Shown piece by piece: positions 17,180 to 25,887 of a stretch of DNA of 64,000 bases. The stretch spans positions 1 to 64,000 of the forward strand of contig NZ_JACCBX010000018.1 in the NCBI RefSeq assembly GCF_013409995.1. Reading direction: 5' to 3'. Every line of letters starts with the position of its first letter. Positions within the stretch are counted from its first letter, which is position 1. A model generated the notes under the pieces. The model was not told the origin of the DNA. It worked only from the letters and a program-made list of their open reading frames with translations, and searched no databases. The stretch comes from Neobacillus driksii (lineage in GTDB: Bacteria; Bacillota; Bacilli; Bacillales; Cytobacillaceae). The position numbers were made by a program, and so were the translations under genes.

Positions 17180-18280
17180 ATGTTGACTGAAAATTTCGAA
17201 AGACAGATTTTGACTTGGTTTGAACATTTCCATGCTCACCCTGAGGTTAGCTGGAAAGAGGTTAAAACAACCCAAGCCATTGCAGATATTTTAGATAATC
17301 TTGGCGTGGAATATCGTCGTTTTTCTGATGTAACCGGACTTATAGCAGAAATCGGCGAGGGAGAAGAAGTGGTAGCTGTTCGAGCGGAAATAGACGCTTT
17401 ATGGCAGGAGGTGGACGGAGTTTGGCAGGGGAATCACTCCTGTGGTCACGATGCGATTATCTCTATGGTGCTTGGAGCACTCCTTTACTTGAAGGATAAG
17501 CATCTCAGTAAAAGGCTGCGTTTTATTTTTCAGCCGGCTGAGGAAAAAGGAAACGGTTCAATTGCGATGATTGAAAGAGGAGCGATCGAAAACGTCAGCC
17601 ACTTATTCGGTATCCACCTTAGACCTATTGAAGAGCTTCCTATGGGACGAGTTTCAGCCTCCATTCATCACGGAGCAGCTATCTTCCTTGAAGGTAAAGT
17701 TCTCGGTGAAGATGCACATGGTGCAAGACCGCACCAAGGTAAAAATGCGCTAGACGTAATTGTCGGTCTGCATCAGTTGGTCAAATCTATTTATCTATCA
17801 CCGTTTGAAGCATATTCCGCAAAGCTTACTAAAGTAATCGCTGGTGGAGAGAGCTTAAACATTATCCCGGGAACTGCGGAATTTGCCATTGATGTCCGGG
17901 CACAAAAAAATGAGGTTCTCGGAAAACTGAAGGACCAAATTGACCATGGAATTAACAGTTTAAAGGACCTATATGGGGTTGAAATCGAATGGGAATGGAG
18001 CGATTTTACTCCTGGTGCTGAGGTTTCTGCTGATGCTGAAGCGATTGCCGAAGATGCGATTCTGAATGTTGCTGGTCGAGAGGTTCTTGCCCCACCCGTT
18101 ATCACGTCTGGCAGTGACGATTTTCATTTTTATACCATTAAGAATCCGAAATTGAAGGCGACAATGATTGGCGTTGGGGCAGACCTTCAACCAGGGTTAC
18201 ATCATCCTAAAATGGCATTTAACCAATCAGCCCTTGACGTTGGGGCACGAATCCTTGCTGAAACGCTGCTGAGAGCATAG
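17180..18280 (+). CDS. M20-family amidohydrolase/peptidase
   Basis: I chose ATG 17180 because it follows GGGAG at good spacing; an in-frame ATG at 17144 lacks a site. The 366-residue protein has the M20D plan. An N-terminal metal-binding part includes NHSCGHDAI and PAEEKGNGS, a dimerisation domain has GARPHQGKNALDVI, and a late HHPKM histidine completes the dinuclear site. Such enzymes hydrolyse N-acyl or aminoacyl amides (aminoacylase, N-acetyl-diaminopimelate or hippurate type). The substrate cannot be set from sequence. It is monocistronic and ends at a GGTGCC..GGCACC hairpin with T tract. Confidence 0.88.
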   Translation: MLTENFERQILTWFEHFHAHPEVSWKEVKTTQAIADILDNLGVEYRRFSDVTGLIAEIGEGEEVVAVRAEIDALWQEVDGVWQGNHSCGHDAIISMVLGALLYLKDKHLSKRLRFIFQPAEEKGNGSIAMIERGAIENVSHLFGIHLRPIEELPMGRVSASIHHGAAIFLEGKVLGEDAHGARPHQGKNALDVIVGLHQLVKSIYLSPFEAYSAKLTKVIAGGESLNIIPGTAEFAIDVRAQKNEVLGKLKDQIDHGINSLKDLYGVEIEWEWSDFTPGAEVSADAEAIAEDAILNVAGREVLAPPVITSGSDDFHFYTIKNPKLKATMIGVGADLQPGLHHPKMAFNQSALDVGARILAETLLRA

Positions 18281-18298
18281 AAGAGATATTATTTTTCA

Positions 18299-18339
18299 GG
18301 TGCCTGTTACGAATTATTTGGTGACAGGCACCATTTTTT
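18299..18339 (+). terminator. Terminator formed by dispersed repeat copy 5
   Basis: GGTGCCTGTTAC (18299-18310) pairs with GGTGACAGGCACC (18320-18332), then ATTTTTTT. Here the repeat core is used as one arm of a Rho-independent terminator between convergent genes. Confidence 0.8.
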
Positions 18340-18839
18340 TATAATAAAGATTTAATCTCCTTGATTTGATCGATATGCCGCTCTTCATGGAGATAAATTA
18401 ATTCCACCCATTGGTCTAAAGGCGTGTAGCCAAAGAGTGGGTGCTTGGTGGATTTTTCTTTTAGGATGGACTTGTCTTCAAGTTGATCATAAAACTCTAA
18501 AAATAGGTTTCTTGATTGATTCAACAGCTCTGTAATCTTCTCTAACTCCAACGGGGCACCGCCAGGGACAACCATATCAGGTGCCTTTGCCTTCTGGGTA
18601 CGGTCAACTGCCAGCTGAACAGGCTTCGGCTCTGCCTTTTTTCCATTGCTTTTATTAAGTCCATAAATAATGGCTTGTGTGAAGACACTTTCGGATAAGT
18701 ACAAATGATGACACACCTGAGAAATACTCCAAGTACCCTCGTCAAGCTTTTTATTCAGCTGTTCATAGCTTAAACCTGAAATCTCATTTAACAGCCTATT
18801 CCTCGTTCCAGTTAGATTCTCCATTACATTTGTAATCAT
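18339..18839 (-). CDS. DinB-family protein
   Basis: This protein of about 166 residues is a DinB/YfiT-like four-helix bundle. The signature is WSISQVCHHLYLSE, with a metal-ligand His, and the C-terminal WVELIYLHEERHIDQI, with two further histidines. ATG 18839 has a GAGGAG site 10 bp upstream; the longer in-frame start at 18857 lies on top of that site. The superfamily includes thiol-dependent S-transferases (bacillithiol-linked in Bacillus) and many uncharacterised members. The specific role is unknown. Confidence 0.8.
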   Translation of the reverse strand: MITNVMENLTGTRNRLLNEISGLSYEQLNKKLDEGTWSISQVCHHLYLSESVFTQAIIYGLNKSNGKKAEPKPVQLAVDRTQKAKAPDMVVPGGAPLELEKITELLNQSRNLFLEFYDQLEDKSILKEKSTKHPLFGYTPLDQWVELIYLHEERHIDQIKEIKSLL

Positions 18840-18955
18840 GACCAGCACGCTCCTCAATTAGACATTCCATATTGTTTATTCGACTTCATAAAAAATATTC
18901 CTTGTAATACTCAAGAAAAAAATATTATCAATTGTTTAATGTTATGCGAACTATA

Positions 18956-18994
18956 ATAGTGTATGACGCATAGTATAGAGTATAGTGTATGACG
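18956..18994 (+). promoter_or_regulatory. Direct repeats upstream of the PadR gene
   Basis: ATAGTGTATGACG occurs at 18956-18968 and again at 18982-18994, 26 bp apart, just upstream of the padR-like gene. PadR repressors usually bind ATG/CAT-rich sites in their own promoters, so this is the likely operator. Confidence 0.55.
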
Positions 18995-19024
18995 TGCAGC
19001 ATAAAAAACAACGGAGGTGGATGC

Positions 19025-19363
19025 ATGAATACCTTATTAAACTCGTTAACGACAGAGCTAAGGAGAGGGACTTTGACTTTAGCGGTGTTAAGCCAGCTGC
19101 AGACACCACAATATGGTTATTCTCTTGTCCAATTATTAGAGCAATGTGGTATTACAATTGAACAGAGTACACTATATCCATTGCTTCGCCGGCTGGAAAA
19201 ACAAGAGTTAGTCACAAGCAGCTGGGATACAACGGAAAGCAGACCGCGCAGATATTATGTGTTAACAGCTTATGGAATAGAGATATTTCAGCAGCTAAAG
19301 AAAGAATGGGAAAAGACTTCACAAGAACTTTCCTTATTATTAAAAGGAGATGATAACGGATGA
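19025..19363 (+). CDS. PadR-family transcriptional regulator
   Basis: The 112-residue protein has a winged helix typical of PadR: LRRGTLTLAVLSQL, then YGYSLVQLLEQ, STLYPLLRRLEKQELV and the wing SRPRRYYVLTAYG. ATG 19025 follows ACGGAGGTGG; the open frame extends 12 codons further upstream without a ribosome site. It overlaps the next gene by 4 bp. PadR genes paired with a HAAS-domain membrane protein are common in Firmicutes, and the two are expected to work together in membrane-stress or export control. Confidence 0.92.
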   Translation: MNTLLNSLTTELRRGTLTLAVLSQLQTPQYGYSLVQLLEQCGITIEQSTLYPLLRRLEKQELVTSSWDTTESRPRRYYVLTAYGIEIFQQLKKEWEKTSQELSLLLKGDDNG

Positions 19364-20364
19364 AAATAATTGGCCTTTATATTCAAGAGGTTACTCGTAG
19401 ACTCCCTGAAAAAAGCCGTGAGGATATTGCACTCGAACTGCGCTCGACGATTGAGGATATGCTTCCGGATGATTACACAGAGGAAGAGGTGAAGCCTGTC
19501 CTTGAAAAAATGGGAAACCCCGCTATCCTAGCAACCGGCTATCTAGATCGCTCTATGTACTTAATTGGTCCTCGTTACTTTGACATCTATATCAATCTGC
19601 TAAAAATAATCCTCCCCATTGCCGCAGTCGTTTCCCTAATTTCTTTAATAGCCAATACGATTATTTCCTATTCTGGAGAGGAAGCGGTTTTAAATATTCT
19701 ATTAGACAGTATTGGTACAGGAATTTGGGCAATATTGAGCACGGGTATTCAAGTGTTCTTCTGGTTAACGGTAGTGTTTGCAATCATTGAGCGAACAGAT
19801 CATAAGGATAGTCAGATTCCATTAACAGCATGTTTTAAAGAATGGACTCCTGAAGATTTATATAATATTCCTTACATCCCAAAGGAAAAAGCAATACCAA
19901 AGGTAGAAGTGTTTCTTGGTCTGCTTTGGACTGCAATCTGGGCAAGCATTTATTTCAATGCGGCTAGTCTTCTAGGTGTCTATGAAAAAGGGAATAACGG
20001 TCTCGAATTTGTAATGCCAACTTTTAATCAAGAGGTTCTGTTGTCCTACTGGCCATTGGTGGTTATGGTAATCGGATTGGAGATTGCTGTAGCAGCCTTT
20101 AAATTGCTTACAGCACAATGGACTAGGAAAATTGCAACGCTAAACACTGTTATGCATGGTGTATCTTCGCTTGTATTTATCATCATCATCAGTAATAATC
20201 AGTTATTTAATCCAGCATTTGTTACTTATATGACTGACTTATTCAGTATCACAGGTGATTTTAGCACTTGGATTTTGTGGGGAGCTATAGTTACTTTCCT
20301 TTTATTTGCAGCAATTGATATTTACCAAGGATTTCGTAAGGCAAAACTACAAAGCATGAAATAA
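19360..20364 (+). CDS. HAAS-domain membrane protein, PadR partner
   Basis: This 334-residue protein begins with a helical soluble domain (IGLYIQEVTRRLPEKSREDIALELRSTIEDML..EEVKPVLEKMGNPAILATGYL), the HAAS signalling domain. About six transmembrane helices follow (roughly 75-100, 110-135, 180-200, 220-240, 255-275 and 285-310). ATG overlaps the padR stop by 4 bp, so translation is coupled. The family is believed to relay membrane state to the PadR partner; the signal is unknown. Confidence 0.82.
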   Translation: MKIIGLYIQEVTRRLPEKSREDIALELRSTIEDMLPDDYTEEEVKPVLEKMGNPAILATGYLDRSMYLIGPRYFDIYINLLKIILPIAAVVSLISLIANTIISYSGEEAVLNILLDSIGTGIWAILSTGIQVFFWLTVVFAIIERTDHKDSQIPLTACFKEWTPEDLYNIPYIPKEKAIPKVEVFLGLLWTAIWASIYFNAASLLGVYEKGNNGLEFVMPTFNQEVLLSYWPLVVMVIGLEIAVAAFKLLTAQWTRKIATLNTVMHGVSSLVFIIIISNNQLFNPAFVTYMTDLFSITGDFSTWILWGAIVTFLLFAAIDIYQGFRKAKLQSMK

Positions 20365-20370
20365 AATAAA

Positions 20371-20402
20371 AAGCACCATCCAAAAAAATGGATGGTGCCT
20401 TC
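20371..20402. terminator. Terminator between the HAAS gene and the convergent MFS gene
   Basis: GCACCATCCA (20373-20382) pairs perfectly with TGGATGGTGC (20389-20398). The sequence at both flanks is A- or T-rich enough to serve both strands. Confidence 0.8.
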
Positions 20403-20403
20403 G

Positions 20404-21606
20404 TCAATTCTCAAGTTTTGCGGTCCGAATCTGTTTGTTTTTTAAATAAAAGACAATGGTAATGATGGCTGTAAGCCCGCCATAAAGGACACACATTAAC
20501 TGCAGACCAATAAAATCCAGGAGGAATCCAGTCAAAAGCAGAACGACTTGGAACCCTATCCGATCCAGCATGTTGCGGAACGAGAAAAATCTTCCGTGAA
20601 AATCCTTTGGCACTTTTGTTTGGAAAATCGTCGACGCCGTTGGAAAAAAGCAGCCGACTGAAAAACCAAAAACGAGGAATGCTGCAATGGTTACAGCAAA
20701 AACATCCGCGAAGTAAAGCATCATTTGGGAGACACCAACCAGGAGCGAACTGCCAAACAAAATCTTGTAAGGTGAGAAATTATCGCTGATTTTTTTAATG
20801 AAAAAGGCACCGATCATAAAGGAGACTCCTTCTGCCGTATAAATCCAGCCTTTAATAGCAGAACTATCCTGAAGTTCACTAATGTTAATCACCAAAAGGT
20901 TGAATCCGCCTAGAAACAAAAGCGGAACTAGTGTCATCGATAGGGTCATGAAGACAATCGGCAAACCCTTTATTACAGGTAATACATCTTTAAAACTAGT
21001 TTTTCCATTGGTATTCTTCTTTTCTGAAGAACTATTAGTATTTTCCTCAAAGTTTAGGAACCAAGTTAGGATAAGTAATCCTAGGTAGGCCACAAGAGAC
21101 CCAATATAGAGCATGGATAAGGGAAGGAGGACCAAAAGAATCCCTGCAACAGCCGTTCCGATGATACGTGAAAGGGTGGACACATTCATATGAACCCCAT
21201 TGAGCTGAAGTAAATCCTTATCTTTTACAATAAGAGGTATTGCTGCTTGCAGTGCTGGAAAGTAGAATGCTGCGGAAATCTGAATGGTCACAAAAAAGAC
21301 TAGCATCCACCAAACTGACCCTGTAGCGATCGCAATTAGCATGAAGATAACACTGATAGTACGCAATAACCCTGACCATAGCATGACTGTCTTTTTACTT
21401 TTTTGGTCGGTGATTTTGCCTGCGTAAGGGCCAACGATAATCCCTGCTACTAGCCCGGTAGCCATAAGAAGCGACTTTAAGAAATCAGAAGGTATCTTTT
21501 CCTGCATGAACTCTAAATTTCCAATAATCCCAAGCCATAAGCCAAGACCAGCGATAAATTCCCCTGTTAAAATAATCCAAACATTTCTGTTTTTCCACAT
21601 AGGCAT
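20404..21606 (-). CDS. MFS transporter
   Basis: A 400-residue major facilitator with about 12 transmembrane helices. The loop after helix 2 reads GPYAGKITDQKSKKTVML, matching the GX3(D/E)(R/K)XG(R/K)(R/K) motif A of this superfamily. The matching loop in the second half is degenerate. The closest group appears to be drug or macrolide exporters of the YfmO/MefA kind, but no substrate can be named. It is monocistronic on the minus strand. Confidence 0.85.
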   Translation of the reverse strand: MPMWKNRNVWIILTGEFIAGLGLWLGIIGNLEFMQEKIPSDFLKSLLMATGLVAGIIVGPYAGKITDQKSKKTVMLWSGLLRTISVIFMLIAIATGSVWWMLVFFVTIQISAAFYFPALQAAIPLIVKDKDLLQLNGVHMNVSTLSRIIGTAVAGILLVLLPLSMLYIGSLVAYLGLLILTWFLNFEENTNSSSEKKNTNGKTSFKDVLPVIKGLPIVFMTLSMTLVPLLFLGGFNLLVINISELQDSSAIKGWIYTAEGVSFMIGAFFIKKISDNFSPYKILFGSSLLVGVSQMMLYFADVFAVTIAAFLVFGFSVGCFFPTASTIFQTKVPKDFHGRFFSFRNMLDRIGFQVVLLLTGFLLDFIGLQLMCVLYGGLTAIITIVFYLKNKQIRTAKLEN

Positions 21607-21806
21607 TAGCCTCTCAGTCCATTCAATTAATATTATCCAAAGACTATCATAATCTAATAGTTAATAGAATAGAACCACTTCTTTTACATATGTGCAATGC
21701 ACAAATTTTTAAAAAAAATTTTTTAGTGCGCATCCTCCTTTCACCAAGTTTTCACCATTGTCCTATAAACTTCAAACTATCAAGAACGAAAGGAGGAAAG
21801 ATAGCG

Positions 21807-22217
21807 ATGAATACAAAAGTAAAACTAGCCATTATCTGGGGTGTAATGATTACAGCTGTACTGGTTGGAATTAATTTCTTCCTGCATCTACTAGGAGGAC
21901 AACAAACCAATGTGGTGTTCCAAAATAGTGGGTTTCGACCTGAAGGGCGGGGGCACCATTTTGGAAGGGGACCTCACCAGTTTATGAATGGTCCTCATCA
22001 CGGAGGAGATTTTTCTTGGTTTGGACTTTTACTATTTCTGATTGTTGGACTAGCACGTTTAGTTCTAATCGTGAAATGGGTTAGAAGGAAAGCAAAAAAT
22101 TCTGCTATGCAACAGTTCATTGATACACCTGTAGTAGGTTCACATATTCCAATCATCAATCAAAATGCAAGCATGTTAGACCAGTGGGAAAAAAACATAA
22201 CAAAAAAAGGAGAATAG
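21807..22217 (+). CDS. Small membrane protein with a His/Gly-rich extracytoplasmic loop
   Basis: ATG 21807 follows AAAGGAGG closely; the longer open frame upstream has no site. The 136-residue protein has two transmembrane segments (about 7-28 and 70-90). The loop between them is dominated by His, Gly, Phe and Arg (FRPEGRGHHFGRGPHQ, then PHHGGDF), and a cytoplasmic tail follows. The His-rich loop could bind metal or respond to pH. I do not recognise the family. It is the first gene of a cluster with PspA, an M50-like protein and a two-component system, 4 bp before pspA. Confidence 0.72.
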   Translation: MNTKVKLAIIWGVMITAVLVGINFFLHLLGGQQTNVVFQNSGFRPEGRGHHFGRGPHQFMNGPHHGGDFSWFGLLLFLIVGLARLVLIVKWVRRKAKNSAMQQFIDTPVVGSHIPIINQNASMLDQWEKNITKKGE

Positions 22218-22221
22218 CAAA

Positions 22222-22890
22222 ATGGGTATTTTTAAAAGAGTAAAAACGATTACGAAGGCTGAAATTAATGGATTATTAGATGGGATGGAAGATCCAATTG
22301 CAATGTTGAATGAATATTCAAGAGAATTGGAGCAGGAAATTCTAAAGGGTCAAAAGGCATTATCACAGCAATACCTTGTTGAGAAAAAACAAGCAGCTTT
22401 ACTCCTGCAAACCGGAGAATTGATTGCAAAAAGAACACGTCAGGCAAGACTTGCCATTGAACAAGAGGAGGATACAATCGCGAAATTAGCGGTTCAGGAA
22501 AAACTCCTTCATGAAAAACAGTTTAGCCTGTATCAGCAGCAATTTGAGGCAATCAAAGAGCAGACCCAAATTTTAGTGGAAAAATTGAACCAATTGAAGG
22601 AAACCTATAATGAATTGCAGCATAAGAAAATTTTATTAGCTTCAAGAGCAAATGTGGCTCAGTCTATTAAGCAAATTCAAAAAGCGACTGTTTCCTTCCA
22701 AACCGATAACATTGCAAGAGGAGTAGCACGTGCGGAAGAAAGAATTATGTTGATGGAAGCTCAGGTCCAAGCTGGCAGCCAGTTCTCCAGCCCTTTAGCG
22801 CAACATGATGCCGTATTTCAAAATTATATAAGGGAAGAAGAGCTCGAACAGGAACTTGAAAAACTAAAACGTGAAAAAGTGACGTTGTAA
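22222..22890 (+). CDS. pspA: PspA/IM30-family membrane-stress protein
   Basis: The 222-residue protein starts with the PspA amphipathic helix and first hairpin (MGIFKRVKTITKAEINGLLDGMEDPIAMLNEYSREL). A long coiled coil with little but charged and Gln-rich heptads runs to about 165. It forms oligomers on damaged membranes in this family (ESCRT-III-like). It is co-transcribed with the membrane protein 4 bp upstream. An attenuator-type hairpin at 22907-22939 separates it from the next gene. Confidence 0.92.
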   Translation: MGIFKRVKTITKAEINGLLDGMEDPIAMLNEYSRELEQEILKGQKALSQQYLVEKKQAALLLQTGELIAKRTRQARLAIEQEEDTIAKLAVQEKLLHEKQFSLYQQQFEAIKEQTQILVEKLNQLKETYNELQHKKILLASRANVAQSIKQIQKATVSFQTDNIARGVARAEERIMLMEAQVQAGSQFSSPLAQHDAVFQNYIREEELEQELEKLKREKVTL

Positions 22891-22906
22891 GGATAATTAG
22901 AGAAAG

Positions 22907-22940
22907 GAAGCACTCTTTGCAGGATTGGTGCTTCTTTTTC
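22907..22940 (+). terminator. Hairpin between pspA and the M50-like gene
   Basis: GAAGCAC (22907-22913) pairs with GTGCTTC (22928-22934), followed by TTTTTC. It may reduce read-through into the downstream genes. Confidence 0.7.
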
Positions 22941-22968
22941 TAAATATAAATGGAAAGGAGAATTCAGC

Positions 22969-23685
22969 GTGAGTACAACAAGCCTTATACTGCTATATTT
23001 GGCCGCGGCACTGGCTATTAGCAGGCTTCCTATGTTTAGGGTTTATTTTTCCCTATGTAATACACTAATTGAAAAGATTATTCATGTTTTAGCAGTTGTT
23101 GTTACGAGAGAAGGAAAATCAAATAAAATTAAATTGTACAAAAACGGCTCAGGCGAGACAACAAACATTGTCGACTCGAAAATCAAAAAGGTAATGATGG
23201 TTTATATTGGATATACGGGTACATTGATACTAGCAATGGGTTTGTTTTATTTACTATCATTTCATAAGTTTGATTGGGTTATATATTTCTTTATCGGTCT
23301 AATGGTGATCTCTATTTTACTATGGATTCGAAACTTTTTTGGGGTATTATGGGCGTTATCATTTGTCACGTTATTAGCTGTACCACTGTATTTCAGAAAT
23401 GAATTGGCGATTATGCATATAAGTATCTTCTTATCCTCACTTATTCTCATTCAAGCTATCATAAATGCCTTCCAAGTAATAAGACAAAGTTATAAGACTG
23501 AAGGAAAACCTGGAGCTTTAGAAAAAATAGCAAGGATTCCTGCGGTTATATGCGGAATCGCCTTATTAGGCCAATCGCTTTATGCTGCATATTTTATTTT
23601 CAATCATGTTCTAAATTTTAAGGCGGCTATGATAAGATTTGAGTTGTTGGAGATTGTCCAGACAATGGAGAGGTTTATCACCTGA
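22969..23685 (+). CDS. Degenerate M50-like (peptidase M50B-type) membrane protein
   Basis: GTG 22969 has an AAAGGAG site. The 238-residue protein has about seven hydrophobic segments. Residues 24-65 (FRVYFSLCNTLIEKIIHVLAVV..NKIKLYKNGSGETTN) follow the pattern I know from M50B-type proteins, where a TLIHEXGH zinc motif sits at this point and an I-x-L-F-x-x-GSG-x-T strand follows. Here the HEXGH positions read EKIIH, so the zinc site is missing. The end (SLYAAYFIFNHVL) also matches that family in my memory. If so, this is a catalytically dead relative that may sense or scaffold. The family link is inference. Confidence 0.55.
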   Translation: MSTTSLILLYLAAALAISRLPMFRVYFSLCNTLIEKIIHVLAVVVTREGKSNKIKLYKNGSGETTNIVDSKIKKVMMVYIGYTGTLILAMGLFYLLSFHKFDWVIYFFIGLMVISILLWIRNFFGVLWALSFVTLLAVPLYFRNELAIMHISIFLSSLILIQAIINAFQVIRQSYKTEGKPGALEKIARIPAVICGIALLGQSLYAAYFIFNHVLNFKAAMIRFELLEIVQTMERFIT

Positions 23686-23704
23686 TTAAAAGGAGTTTCT
23701 AGAT

Positions 23705-24376
23705 ATGAAAATCTTATTAGCAGAAGATGATTCGCAGCTAGGTGAATTAATTGTATATATGCTTACGAAAACGGGTTACAAGGTAGAGTGGGTGATGGAA
23801 GGGGAAGATGCCTATTATTACGCTTCCAACGCACACTATGATGTCCTAATCCTAGATTGGATGATGCCGAACGGCGATGGAGTAGATGTCTGCCGCCGAT
23901 TACGGAAACAAGGCTATCCTGGAGCCATCCTGATGTTGACTGCAAAGGATACAGTAGAAGACCGAATTGAGGGATTGGATTCCGGAGCTGATGATTACCT
24001 CGTGAAGCCTTTTGAAATAGGGGAATTGCAGGCAAGATTGCGGGCTCTTTCACGGCGTAATTATGCACCTCTATTAGAAGAGGAAATTAAGTTACAAGAT
24101 CTAGTGCTGAATCGAAACGGCCATTTTGTTCGATTTGGGAGCGAAGAAATCCAATTAAGTCCTCGGGAGTATCAACTATTAGATTTATTGGTCCAAAATA
24201 AAGGACAAGTCATCCCGCGCGAAGTGATTCTTGAGCGAATTTGGGGGCTGGATTCGGATGTTGCCCCTAAGACGATTGATGCCACTGTAAAACTAATCCG
24301 GAAAAAGTTAGATAAGGCGGGGAAACAGGAGTTAATACAAAGTGTAAGAGGGGTAGGGTATAAGGTTGAAAACTAA
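23705..24376 (+). CDS. OmpR-family response regulator
   Basis: The protein (223 aa) has a receiver domain with acidic pair E7/D8-D9, phospho-acceptor Asp51 (VLILDWMMP) and Lys in the VKPF motif. It ends in a winged-helix output domain (LSPREYQLLDLLVQNKGQVIPREVILERIWG..TIDATVKLIRKKL). It starts 19 bp after the M50-like gene and overlaps the kinase gene by 11 bp. Its context suggests control of the upstream envelope genes. Confidence 0.93.
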   Translation: MKILLAEDDSQLGELIVYMLTKTGYKVEWVMEGEDAYYYASNAHYDVLILDWMMPNGDGVDVCRRLRKQGYPGAILMLTAKDTVEDRIEGLDSGADDYLVKPFEIGELQARLRALSRRNYAPLLEEEIKLQDLVLNRNGHFVRFGSEEIQLSPREYQLLDLLVQNKGQVIPREVILERIWGLDSDVAPKTIDATVKLIRKKLDKAGKQELIQSVRGVGYKVEN

Positions 24377-25763
24377 TTTGCTTTCCTTCTTCCGCTTATT
24401 AACAAACCTTGGTGAGAAGGATGTTTTTAAAAGTACCCAAGGCCGGCTTACCCGTATTTATAGTGGATTACTTATTTTATTTCTGATCCTCTTTATTATG
24501 ATTGTTTATTCCGTCCTTTATTTTAGTATTCTTAGGAATCAGGAGACTGAACTTGAAACATTAGTGAAGCAGGAAGCAGGTTTCCTAGAGGATTATTTAA
24601 CAACAAATGAAAAAAGCGATTTTCACGGAATTGAAAATCAGGAGGTCGTGTTTGCCGGAGTAAACCAGCTTTTTTATTATGTTGTGAATTCAAATGGAGA
24701 ATTGATTATGGGAAACGAAGCAGATCAGCGATTACGATCTGCAGTGTTAAATATTTTGAATCGAAGAGGGCTCCGTGATGGAGCGATTCTTAAGGAGACA
24801 CTTCATCTAGAAGGAAACGAGAAGGGCAGAGGAAAGCCGGGTGAATTTTTTCAGCGTGAGCCCGAGAGAGATATCCGTCTAATCATTGCAAGCCGGTCAA
24901 TCTACGATAATAGCCATTTTGTTGGTAAATTGTTTATTGGCAAGGATGTTACCTTTGCTTATCAGCTTTTCCATTGGCTTTTGATTATTCTTTTAATAAT
25001 TGGATTTGTGTTTGTAGGGGTTGCGCTTTTCATTAGTGCAGCCATGTCCAAAAAAGCTATGATTCCGATTAGCAGAGCTTTTACGAGACAGCGGGAGTTT
25101 GTTGGAGATGCCTCACACGAGCTGCGAACTCCTTTAAGTGTACTGTTATCGTCTCTCGACGCGATTGAAATGACGATTGATACGAAGAAAGAGGAATTTG
25201 CCGGTAAACTGCTTTCAAATATGAGGCAGGAAGTGAAACGGATGACAAGTTTGGTAAGTGACTTGTTAACACTAGCACGTTCAGATTCAAATATTATCGA
25301 ACGGAGATCGGAGACGTTTGACTTTCTTTCTCATGCTGAGAAAGCGATTGAATCTGTCGAGTCACTTGCTGACGCAAAGCAGATTAACCTTCATTTTGAA
25401 GCTCCAGATACATTGATGGCGAAGGGAGACCCGGAGAGATTATCTCAATTATTATATATCCTATTAGACAATGCAATTAAGTATACACCGAATCAAGGAG
25501 AGGTATGGCTCTTGCTTTCAAGGGAAGGGCAGGAACTGTGTATTAGCGTAAAGGATACGGGTATCGGAATTAAGAAAGAGGATTACCATCGCGTTTTTGA
25601 ACGTTTCTATCGTGCAGACAAATCCCGTTCACGGCAAATGGGGGGGCATGGTTTGGGACTATCCATCGCCAAATGGATCGTTGAAACACATAACGGGACG
25701 ATAAACATATCTAGTAAAGTCGGAAAAGGAACTATATTTACTATTCGTATTCCACTGAATTAG
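24366..25763 (+). CDS. HisKA-type sensor histidine kinase
   Basis: Translation starts at TTG 24366, inside the regulator's last codons, so the two are coupled. The 465-residue protein has two transmembrane helices (about 32-57 and 200-225) flanking a ~140-residue extracytoplasmic sensor. The phospho-acceptor is His251 in ASHELRTPLSVLL. The ATPase domain has DNAIKYT, DTGIGI and GGHGLGLSIAK. It is the cognate kinase of the regulator just upstream. No known sensor fold is evident in the extracytoplasmic part, which is highly charged. Confidence 0.93.
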   Translation: MKTNLLSFFRLLTNLGEKDVFKSTQGRLTRIYSGLLILFLILFIMIVYSVLYFSILRNQETELETLVKQEAGFLEDYLTTNEKSDFHGIENQEVVFAGVNQLFYYVVNSNGELIMGNEADQRLRSAVLNILNRRGLRDGAILKETLHLEGNEKGRGKPGEFFQREPERDIRLIIASRSIYDNSHFVGKLFIGKDVTFAYQLFHWLLIILLIIGFVFVGVALFISAAMSKKAMIPISRAFTRQREFVGDASHELRTPLSVLLSSLDAIEMTIDTKKEEFAGKLLSNMRQEVKRMTSLVSDLLTLARSDSNIIERRSETFDFLSHAEKAIESVESLADAKQINLHFEAPDTLMAKGDPERLSQLLYILLDNAIKYTPNQGEVWLLLSREGQELCISVKDTGIGIKKEDYHRVFERFYRADKSRSRQMGGHGLGLSIAKWIVETHNGTINISSKVGKGTIFTIRIPLN

Positions 25764-25832
25764 TAAGGCTATTTTTGTACTGTTTTCGAACAAATTCATC
25801 TTAGGATTTTTCACAATGGGGCTGATTCGAAC

Positions 25833-25887
25833 ACCCACAAAAAAAATGCCTGATCCTCTTTTATGGGTCAGGCATTTTTTTGTGGGT
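25833..25887. terminator. Shared convergent terminator, overlapping the end of a gene
   Basis: ACCCACAAAAAAAATGCCTGA pairs with TCAGGCATTTTTTTGTGGGT (25868-25887). The right arm also encodes the last residues of the minus-strand gene that stops at 25868. The stem is about 20 bp with A/T runs suited to both strands. Confidence 0.85.

Noticed and set aside
21807-25763. Phage-defence or toxin-antitoxin system
   Set aside because: No nuclease, toxin or nucleotide-signalling domain is present; PspA and the two-component genes point to membrane stress.
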